A stretch of 13,167 bases of DNA from contig JBBQZU010000054.1 in the NCBI GenBank assembly GCA_038207425.1, positions 1 through 13,167 of the forward strand, in the 5' to 3' direction. Source of the stretch: JBBQZU01 sp038207425 (GTDB taxonomy: Bacteria; Bacteroidota; Bacteroidia; Flavobacteriales_D; Cryomorphaceae). The notes under the pieces are model-generated. The model made no database searches. It was given only the letters and a program-made list of their open reading frames with translations, and was not told the DNA's origin. Position 1 is the first letter of the stretch. Every line of letters starts with the position of its first letter. The position numbers and the translations under genes were made by a program. Shown in pieces: positions 7,847 to 13,167 of this stretch.

Positions 7847-10057
7847 ATGAAAGCTAAACTGTATTTATCGATTCTGTTATGGAGTTTCATCACCCTTTGT
7901 AAAGCGCAATATTCAACTGCCTTAATCGACACTTCCATGTTTTCAGAAGGATGGAAAACGATCAGTTTATCCTACTTAGAAGGCTGGGTGTTCCAGGAAG
8001 GAAATGATACGAGCGCCATGAAAAAAGACAAGGACGTTTCCGAATGGGTAAAACTTAGTCCCGGAGAGCTAACGGCATCACTTGCAGACCAAAACGGACG
8101 TATAGAAGGTTGGTTTAGGTTGAGATTTAAATTGGACAGCAATTTTAGAAACATTCCTTTAGAAATAGGACTCTCATCATGGGCGGCAGTAGATTTATAT
8201 ATCGATGGCGAGTATGTTCAATCCTGGGGAAATACAGGCCTTAAGGGTGGGCCATTTCAGGAAAATCGCTCGCGCGATTTGCTTCCGGTTAGTTTAGAAC
8301 CCAATATTGACCATGTCCTTGCTTTTCACTTAATCGATTATACAACCCCTTTGAAACATTCTGATTTAAAGATTAAAACTTCCATCTTTTTTACAACGGA
8401 ACGTTTCTATGATGTCAAACGTGGTGAGTACCTTCAAGAAGCGTCACTATATTTCACGCTCTACCTTTCCGTGGCGGGTGTTCTCTGTCTGTTGTTCTGG
8501 TTGCTCTATTTTCAAAACACCACTGAAAAAGTTTTGCTTTTTATAGCTCTGAGTATGATTTTTTTCGCTCTGGCTGCGATGAGTTTCCTTTTGTCCATTA
8601 CTAGTACTGATCTTTCCTTTATTGTCAGCGAAGGGCTTTACCAAAGCGGTGGCTTTTTCCTGACTGTGACAAATCTAATGGTTGTGTTAACGGTTGCTAA
8701 AATTTTTGAGAAGAAAATATCGACCGGTTTATTAATTGCAGCCTTTAGCATCTTAATACTCTATGTATTGTCTCAATACTATTTATGGACAGTATTGGAT
8801 TATGCGTTGCTGGCGTTGCCCTTCCTCGCCTTGCTTTTCCTGATTATTTCTTCCTGGAAAAAAATGAAGGGTGCCCAATGGTCTGTGGTGGTGGGAAGTA
8901 TTGTTGTTTTTATTTCGGGTATCACATATGTGATCATGAGCTCGCAATACAACGGAAGATTCCCTTTCCCCTCTGCTTATTTATTAATGTCTGTGTTTTT
9001 TCTCTCTCTTCCTTTATCCCTGATGGTTTACGTTGCCTGGCGCTTCAAAGAAATACTCAAGGCCACGGAAGAGAAAGCCACTCAAATACTGAAAATGTCG
9101 GAAGAGAAAAAAGAAGACGCCATACGTCAGCAGCGCTTATTGGAGAAAGAAGTTGCCGAACAAACCGCTGAATTAAGAATCTCTTTGGACAATCTCAAAT
9201 CCACCCAAGCCCAACTCATCCAATCAGAGAAAATGGCATCATTGGGAGAACTTACCGCAGGCATTGCCCACGAAATCCAAAACCCGCTCAACTTCGTGAA
9301 CAATTTTAGCGAAGTGAGCGCTGAGCTTCTCGATGAGATGGCCGAAGAGCTTGCAAAGGTAGTACAGACGCAGCATGCTCCGTCTCCAGAGCAATCTGCA
9401 TCGCCGGAGCATCGCGAAGCCATCTCAGAAGCATTGGTCATCTTAGGCGACGTAAAACAAAACCTCGAAAAAATAACCCACCACGGCAAGCGCGCAGACG
9501 CCATCGTAAAAGGTATGCTAGCCCACAGCCGCGCTGGCAAAGGCGAAAAAGAACCAACCGACCTAAATGCCTTGGCTGATGAATATTTGCGGCTTTCATA
9601 CCACGGTCTTCGAGCCAAGGACAACACTTTCAACGCCGATTTCAAAACTGAACTCGACCCTGACTTGCCCAAAGTCAATGTGGTACCACAAGACATCGGA
9701 CGCGTATTGCTCAACTTGATCACCAATGCGTTTCAAGCAGTGGCAGGCGTTGAAGGTCCGCTGGTGACAGTGTCTACGTCGCGCGTGGTCTCCCCTTTCG
9801 ACCAGAGGAAGCCCGTATTGGGAGGGGACGGGGGTAGCGCGCAAGGCATCCAAATAACCATCACCGACAACGGCCCAGGAATCCCCGACGCCATCAAAGA
9901 CAAAATATTCCAACCTTTCTTCACCACCAAGCCTGCCGGGCAGGGTACGGGATTGGGATTGAGTTTGAGCTATGATATTGTGAAGGCGCATGGGGGAGAG
10001 TTGAAGGTTAAATCTCAACCCGGTGAAACTATATTCCAATTGCTCTTAATGACTTAA
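7847..10057 (+). CDS. 7TM receptor (7TMR-DISM-like) histidine kinase HK4
   Basis: A 736-residue kinase. A signal peptide (cleavage probably after LCKA, residue 20) precedes an extracytoplasmic beta-rich domain (about 25-190) with GRIEGWFRLRFKLD and AAVDLYIDGEYVQSWG, resembling the galactose-binding-like input domain of 7TMR-DISM receptors. Seven hydrophobic helices lie between about residues 200 and 400, followed by a charged coiled coil (KATEEKATQILKMSEEKKED) and the transmitter: His475, NLEKITHHGKRADAIV, NLITNAF (the other array members have NLINNAF), DNGPGIPDAIKD, GTGLGLSLSYDIV. The 7TM-DISM family senses small molecules or carbohydrates; the ligand here is unknown. Between strands before G1 it has about 17 extra residues (around 9776-9842) absent from HK1-HK3. 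It also carries a DHp-loop palindrome. It is the last gene of the array, followed by a 364-bp gap. The tail is almost the same as that of HK5. Confidence 0.94.
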   Translation: MKAKLYLSILLWSFITLCKAQYSTALIDTSMFSEGWKTISLSYLEGWVFQEGNDTSAMKKDKDVSEWVKLSPGELTASLADQNGRIEGWFRLRFKLDSNFRNIPLEIGLSSWAAVDLYIDGEYVQSWGNTGLKGGPFQENRSRDLLPVSLEPNIDHVLAFHLIDYTTPLKHSDLKIKTSIFFTTERFYDVKRGEYLQEASLYFTLYLSVAGVLCLLFWLLYFQNTTEKVLLFIALSMIFFALAAMSFLLSITSTDLSFIVSEGLYQSGGFFLTVTNLMVVLTVAKIFEKKISTGLLIAAFSILILYVLSQYYLWTVLDYALLALPFLALLFLIISSWKKMKGAQWSVVVGSIVVFISGITYVIMSSQYNGRFPFPSAYLLMSVFFLSLPLSLMVYVAWRFKEILKATEEKATQILKMSEEKKEDAIRQQRLLEKEVAEQTAELRISLDNLKSTQAQLIQSEKMASLGELTAGIAHEIQNPLNFVNNFSEVSAELLDEMAEELAKVVQTQHAPSPEQSASPEHREAISEALVILGDVKQNLEKITHHGKRADAIVKGMLAHSRAGKGEKEPTDLNALADEYLRLSYHGLRAKDNTFNADFKTELDPDLPKVNVVPQDIGRVLLNLITNAFQAVAGVEGPLVTVSTSRVVSPFDQRKPVLGGDGGSAQGIQITITDNGPGIPDAIKDKIFQPFFTTKPAGQGTGLGLSLSYDIVKAHGGELKVKSQPGETIFQLLLMT
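9366..9385. repeat. Palindromic insert in the DHp loop of HK4
   Basis: AGACG-C-AGCATGCT-C-CGTCT: 20 bp with one mismatched pair (C9371 against C9380). Read in frame in QTQHAPS. The 45 bp ending inside it (9332-9376) are identical to HK1 284-328. Confidence 0.8.
9780..9842. repeat. In-frame insert with inverted ends in the HK4 ATPase domain
   Basis: HK4 has 22 residues between ST and GI of the strand before the G1 box, where HK1-HK3 have five (KLLPK). The extra DNA has short inverted ends: GCGCG (9781-9785) with CGCGC (9838-9842), and TCCCCT (9791-9796) with AGGGGA (9823-9828). It could be a third type of small palindromic insert or only a lengthened loop; HK5 also has a different, longer loop here. 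Confidence 0.5.
10010..10035 (+). repeat. 26-bp exact repeat shared with the HK5 3' end
   Basis: These 26 bases in the last codons of HK4 (encoding KSQPGETI) are identical to 12579-12604 in HK5, although HK5 differs much more from the array in the rest of its transmitter. Confidence 0.85.
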
Positions 10058-10421
10058 GTAGATGATGCGCTTTTTTTTGAAGCATATTTTTTGAAAGTTT
10101 ATCCCTTAACATCCGAAGGGCGAAAAACGAGATGACGAAGTTTTCACTTGGCTATTCCAGGCAAACCATGAATTTTGCGCAAAAAAAGATGTCACATATG
10201 TATTTATCTAACTACCAAATGCAATTCTTTAATACAAATAGATAGGCCGAGCCCGAAACAAAGGGTGTGCAAAGTAATCCTGTCCTATCTCATAACTATG
10301 AATCCTTAAAATCATCATAGCAGGATCTATTGCCCTGTTTTAGAAGAAACGTGAAAAACATATTGCACTACATCTTAAATTATTACTTTTGTTAGTAAGC
10401 TAACCCCTAAAAACCAATCCC
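10058..10421. other. Non-coding gap between the kinase array and the second operon
   Basis: No credible gene is present on either strand. After the HK4 stop there are two T-runs (10070-10077 and 10086-10092) and a weak hairpin CCCTT/AAGGG (10103-10107 with 10116-10120), but no convincing stem followed by a T-run. AGATAGG (10240-10246) and CCTATCT (10284-10290) form a 7-bp inverted repeat with a 37-bp spacer, of unknown meaning. The right end holds the promoter at 10363-10391. Confidence 0.6.
10363..10391 (+). promoter_or_regulatory. Bacteroidota-type sigma-A promoter for the 10422 operon
   Basis: The -33 element TTG (10363-10365) is followed after 18 bp by TACTTTTG (10384-10391), an exact match to the Bacteroidota -7 consensus TAnnTTTG. 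Transcription would start a few bases later, leaving a leader of roughly 20-25 bases before the ATG at 10422. It marks 10422-12641 as its own transcription unit, apart from the array. Confidence 0.7.
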
Positions 10422-11000
10422 ATGTCAACCGATAACTCTATACAAAAAATCCCAAATAAATTTTTTAATAAATATGATTTCATAAAAATCAGTGCCACTA
10501 TTTTGCTCACCCTTTCCCTTGTTTACTTTTTTAATGTTTTAAATAAGAACATTCGGGTGCCTCTTGATGACAATCTCATTTCCACAAGGGATATGATTAA
10601 TTATTACAATCAATATTCGGATGCACAGCGAATTAATATTTGCTACAAGGCGAATGACACGCCCAGGTCAGGCAAACTCGAAGGTTTTCCAATGCGGACG
10701 GAGGATTTGATAGAAATCATCAATAACAATAAATATAGAACCGCCGAAGGCCTTAAGGTGAAGCCAGATACCATACTTTTTTATTTAGGCAGAGATGGGA
10801 CGTCGAATCTCTGCGGACCGACAACCGGAAAAATTAAGTTGATTGCCGTTGGTATGAAGAACAAGAAATTAATGGTTCCCGAGAACCCTGGGGAGTGGAA
10901 TGACAAGGCTAAATCATCAATTTATGATAAAGCTGATCCCTGTCCGGGGCCAGGTTGCCCACCGAGTCCTGCAGCGTTTTTCACCGACAATGTGCAATAA
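10422..11000 (+). CDS. One-TM protein of unknown function
   Basis: A 192-residue protein that I do not recognise. A short, slightly basic N-terminus is followed by one hydrophobic helix (about 20-40, ISATILLTLSLVYFF), so the remaining 150 residues are probably extracytoplasmic, anchored by an uncleaved signal. The soluble part has RINICYKAND, TEDLIEIINNN, KPDTILFYLGRDG and KIKLIAVGM, which suggest a small mixed alpha/beta domain. It ends with a Pro/Gly/Cys-rich stretch DPCPGPGCPPSP (172-183) that could be flexible or disulphide-bonded. The start ATG follows a good promoter, and the stop overlaps the next start by one base (TAATG), so it is co-translated with the 7TM protein and HK5. A role as the outer, ligand-facing part of that system is inference from position only. 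Confidence 0.85.
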   Translation: MSTDNSIQKIPNKFFNKYDFIKISATILLTLSLVYFFNVLNKNIRVPLDDNLISTRDMINYYNQYSDAQRINICYKANDTPRSGKLEGFPMRTEDLIEIINNNKYRTAEGLKVKPDTILFYLGRDGTSNLCGPTTGKIKLIAVGMKNKKLMVPENPGEWNDKAKSSIYDKADPCPGPGCPPSPAAFFTDNVQ

Positions 11001-11665
11001 TGTTTTCAGAATTTTACCATGGATTGTATTATGGCTCCTTGATATTCTCTGCATCTATCAGCCTATTGCTATTTTACAAAGCTGAAGCGCCTTTTCGTTG
11101 GCTCGCCGGATTAATTGTGCTCACATTGGCCAGCGAATTTACAGCAAAATATCTGGGCAACCGTTTCAGCAACAACAGCATTGTCTATCATATTTTCACA
11201 CCAATAGAATATTTCTTTTACGCCAATATTTTCTATAGATTTTTCAAAAATAAAAAATGGTATAGTCTCTTTATTCTGAGCGTGGTGCTCATCATCCTTC
11301 TGGAAATTCTGAATACCATATTCTTGCAATCTCTCCATGTTGACAATACCAATATCATGATGTTTGAAAATATACTGCTCGTATTTTTGTCCCTCATGCT
11401 CTTTGTCAATATCCGCACCTCAAGTAACAGCGCAAATATTTTGTCGGAAGGGGTGTTTTGGTTCAACTGCATGGTCCTTATTTATTATACCTTTAACATA
11501 TTAATATCAGGTTTTCATAGTTTTGAAGTGTATCAGTTCCATAATCCACCAATGGTGATTTATCAGATCAATTTATTGCTGAGCGGGTTGCTCTACCTCG
11601 TTTATGCGTTTTCCCTTATTCTAAATGTCTTGAACAAAAGAAAAACACAGCCTGGATATGAATAA
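11000..11665 (+). CDS. Seven-TM membrane protein of unknown function
   Basis: A 221-residue, almost wholly hydrophobic protein with about seven TM helices (roughly residues 9-26, 32-52, 61-82, 87-108, 119-138, 150-171, 184-210) and a basic C-terminus (NKRK) that should be cytoplasmic. I choose the ATG at 11000 (MFSEFYHG) because it overlaps the upstream stop as TAATG; a further in-frame ATG at 10955 would lie inside the upstream gene and adds a polar stretch. No enzymatic motif is seen; polar residues within helices include E in TLASEFTAKYL, E in FTPIEYFF and N in WFNCMV. Its last 8 bp overlap the start of HK5, so both are probably made together. The arrangement suggests a membrane receptor part working with HK5, comparable to the fused 7TM part of HK4; not shown by homology. 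Confidence 0.88.
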   Translation: MFSEFYHGLYYGSLIFSASISLLLFYKAEAPFRWLAGLIVLTLASEFTAKYLGNRFSNNSIVYHIFTPIEYFFYANIFYRFFKNKKWYSLFILSVVLIILLEILNTIFLQSLHVDNTNIMMFENILLVFLSLMLFVNIRTSSNSANILSEGVFWFNCMVLIYYTFNILISGFHSFEVYQFHNPPMVIYQINLLLSGLLYLVYAFSLILNVLNKRKTQPGYE

Positions 11666-12641
11666 TTTAACCTCGTCTGATGTGATCGTTTTTGTAACCG
11701 CCGGTCTGCTGATCATTCTATTGCTCTTTGCTTTTATTATTTTCTTTGTTGTTTCCTTCAGGCAACAACAACGGAACTACAATATACTACAGGGACAGAA
11801 ACAAGAGATTGAGGCACAAAAAATTGTACTCCAAGACACACTCAACGATCTTCAGGCGGCACAGTCGCAACTCATACAAAGCGAAAAAATGGCTTCGCTG
11901 GGTGCGCTCACTGCGGGCGTAGCCCATGAAATTCAAAATCCTTTAAACTTTGTCACTAATTTTTCAGAGGTTAGCAAGGATTTGCTAAATGAAATGCAAC
12001 AAGAAATAGGCCTCGGCAATATGGAGGAAGTGAAAATGATTGCAATGGATGTAATAGACAACCTGGAAAAAATATATCAGCATGGCAAGCGCGCAGACAG
12101 TATAGTAAAAGGAATGTTGCAACACAGCCGCAAAAGTACGGGTGAAAAAGAACTCATTGATTTGAATGGACTTGCCGAAGACTTTCTAAAGCTGTCTTAT
12201 CACGGTATGCGGGCGAAAGACAAATCTTTTAACGCCGATTTTAGAACCGAATTTGATCTTGAACTACCCAAAGTGAATGTTGTACCGCAGGATATTGGGC
12301 GGGTACTTTTGAATTTAATTAACAATGCCTTTTACGCATGCGCTCAAAGAGCAAATGCGGGTGCGGCAGATTACAAACCATGTGTATTATTATCATCGCG
12401 GCGCCACGAAAATCAAGTGCAGTTAAGTGTGGCAGACAACGGCTCCGGCATTCCTGACTCTATCAAAGACAAAATCTTCCAGCCCTTTTTCACCACCAAA
12501 CCAGCGGGACAAGGCACTGGTCTGGGCTTAAGCTTGAGTTATGATATTGTGAAGGCGCACGGCGGTGAGTTGAATGTCAAATCTCAACCCGGTGAAACTA
12601 TATTTGAATTATGTTTAATGTATACAAGAGATGATAAGTAA
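11658..12641 (+). CDS. Short sensor histidine kinase HK5
   Basis: A 327-residue kinase with almost no input domain: one TM helix (about 8-33), a coiled coil (QQRNYNILQGQKQEIEAQK) and a complete transmitter with GVAHEIQNPLNF (His90), NLEKIYQHGKRADSIVKGML, NLINNAF, DNGSGIPDSIKD and GTGLGLSLSYDIV. The DHp loop is short (28 residues from SEVS to NLEKI against 44-47 in the array kinases) and has no palindrome, so it shows the state without inserts. It has its own longer loop before G1 (about 12340-12410). Since sensing capacity is missing, it probably takes its signal from the overlapping 7TM protein. The transmitter belongs to the same family as the array, is more diverged in DNA, but shares a 26-bp exact block with the HK4 3' end. 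No receiver domain follows. Confidence 0.93.
   Translation: MNNLTSSDVIVFVTAGLLIILLLFAFIIFFVVSFRQQQRNYNILQGQKQEIEAQKIVLQDTLNDLQAAQSQLIQSEKMASLGALTAGVAHEIQNPLNFVTNFSEVSKDLLNEMQQEIGLGNMEEVKMIAMDVIDNLEKIYQHGKRADSIVKGMLQHSRKSTGEKELIDLNGLAEDFLKLSYHGMRAKDKSFNADFRTEFDLELPKVNVVPQDIGRVLLNLINNAFYACAQRANAGAADYKPCVLLSSRRHENQVQLSVADNGSGIPDSIKDKIFQPFFTTKPAGQGTGLGLSLSYDIVKAHGGELNVKSQPGETIFELCLMYTRDDK
12579..12604 (+). repeat. 26-bp exact repeat shared with the HK4 3' end
   Basis: Second copy of the block at 10010-10035, in the last codons of HK5 (KSQPGETI). Confidence 0.85.
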
Positions 12642-13066
12642 ATTTTGAAACATCTTTAAATCACTGTTAGGAGAAGGCCATAATGACCGGCAATTTCGAT
12701 CTTCAATAGGTGAAATTAAGCAGCTAGGAATCGGTATATTAATCGCTTCGCATCTATCGTTAAATCGAAAACCGAAACTGCATGCAACGCAAAGCGGATT
12801 ATATAAAGGATTTTTTATATAATATTGATTGGGTTTTTTCAATTTTGAAAAAGCAGCCTTTGAAGTATTCGATGGTGGATAAACAAAAAAATAAAGGCAG
12901 GCTATGCTTACGGACTTCGATTGGACTCCTTTGGAAACCTCTCATCTGGCAGTACTTCAATTGCCCGAAGCCACGAGATGCCAACCATTTTTGTTCTCAA
13001 CTTACGAAAGCTAAACATTTTACGGTCCAATAATTCTTTGCAACTTTAAGGCCTATTTATAAGCCC
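12642..13066. other. Non-coding gap before the stress protein gene
   Basis: AT-rich stretch without a credible gene. An 83-codon frame from 12782 and the frames opposite it have biased, low-complexity composition and no recognisable motif. It contains two AT-rich hairpins (12799-12852). No clear promoter for the gene at 13067 was found; ATTCTTTG at 13032-13039 is only a poor match to the -7 element. Confidence 0.6.
12799..12852. terminator. Two AT-rich hairpins, possible transcription end of the HK5 operon
   Basis: First hairpin: TTATATAAA (12799-12807) pairs perfectly with TTTATATAA (12814-12822) around a 6-base loop. Second: TTTTTCAA (12835-12842) pairs with TTGAAAAA (12845-12852). GGG and a T-run lie between them. 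Stems have almost no G/C, so the terminator call is weak; they could also be a binding site or a spacer structure. Confidence 0.3.
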
Positions 13067-13167
13067 ATGAATCGAATTCTAATTGCTACCGATTTTAGCT
13101 CCGCCGCCGACAACGCTTTGCGAACTGCCGCAATCATTGCAAAAGCCGCCAATTGCGGAATTACTCT
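13067..13167 (+). CDS. Universal stress protein (UspA) family, 3' end outside the window
   Basis: The frame from the ATG at 13067 reads MNRILIATDFSSAADNAL, then RTAAIIAKAANCGIT to the edge. The opening strand ILIATDFS followed by a helix with A..AL..A..IA is the typical N-terminus of Usp-fold proteins, where the Asp after the first strand helps bind ATP or its analogues. Such proteins are cytoplasmic and tend to be induced under stress or low oxygen in Bacteroidota. Only 33 complete codons are seen, so one-domain and tandem two-domain forms cannot be told apart. It lies 425 bp from HK5 and is probably a separate unit. Confidence 0.8.
   Translation, partial: MNRILIATDFSSAADNALRTAAIIAKAANCGIT

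Noticed and set aside
318..9385. The repeated palindromes as a CRISPR array or dispersed operators
   Set aside because: They are thousands of bases apart, each inside a coding frame, without regular spacers or promoter context.
10062..10120. A terminator after HK4
   Set aside because: T-runs are present, but no stable G/C-containing stem stands directly before them; the CCCTT/AAGGG hairpin is short and followed by an A-run.
10955..10999. Upstream ATG for the seven-TM protein
   Set aside because: It overlaps the end of the upstream gene by 46 bp and adds a polar stretch before the first helix; the TAATG start at 11000 is the usual coupling arrangement.
12782..13033. An 83-codon + strand frame in the gap before the stress protein gene
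   Set aside because: It runs through the AT-rich hairpins, has no motif, no promoter and an odd composition; the minus-strand frame opposite it is no better.
13032..13039. ATTCTTTG as promoter element for the stress protein gene
   Set aside because: The leading TA of TAnnTTTG is missing and no TTG lies at the right distance upstream.

Overview
The window looks like a piece of a Bacteroidota chromosome (a Cytophaga/Flavobacterium-like environmental lineage, not placed further). The evidence is a TTG-N18-TAnnTTTG promoter, gene starts without clear Shine-Dalgarno sequences, a two-component-regulator-propeller histidine kinase, the transmitter signature GIAHEIQNPLNFVNNFSE, and short palindromes inserted in frame into coding DNA. 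All genes seen are on the + strand. No tRNA, rRNA, CRISPR array or transposase was found.

Layout. (1) 1-10057 is a tight array of four histidine kinases: a partial one at the left edge (HK1), a 14-blade propeller kinase (HK2), a signal-peptide plus helical-repeat (TPR-like) kinase (HK3) and a 7TM receptor kinase (HK4). Their sensor halves are unrelated except that HK1 and HK3 share a membrane-linker style, but they end in almost the same roughly 250-residue transmitter. Gene spacing is -4 to +17 bp where undisturbed. (2) Between HK1 and HK2 sits a stand-alone DUF1016/YhcG-type PDDEXK nuclease gene. Directly after it is an orphan 19-residue C-terminal tail of a histidine kinase, so the nuclease appears to have been dropped into, or recombined into, the HK1-HK2 junction. 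(3) 10058-10421 is a non-coding stretch with a good Bacteroidota promoter. (4) 10422-12641 is a second operon with overlapping genes: a one-TM protein of unknown function, a bare seven-TM protein, and a short kinase (HK5) whose transmitter is a more diverged relative of the array type. (5) 12642-13066 is non-coding and AT-rich with two hairpins. (6) A universal stress protein gene starts at 13067 and runs off the right edge.

How it may work. The four array kinases share one output module on different input modules, and no response regulator is encoded here, so they probably feed a common phosphorylation partner elsewhere. The second operon looks like a receptor kinase split into three polypeptides (extracytoplasmic domain, 7TM part, kinase), parallel to HK4 where 7TM and kinase are fused.

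The most unusual signal is that all four array kinases carry a roughly 20-bp palindrome at the same place, the loop of the DHp helical hairpin. The sequence differs between copies (AGACGCAG-type versus AGACAAGG-type) while self-complementarity is kept. HK5 lacks it. Two further palindromic in-frame inserts lie in HK3 and HK4. Blocks of exact DNA identity link different pairs of kinases in different segments, which points to repeated gene conversion.
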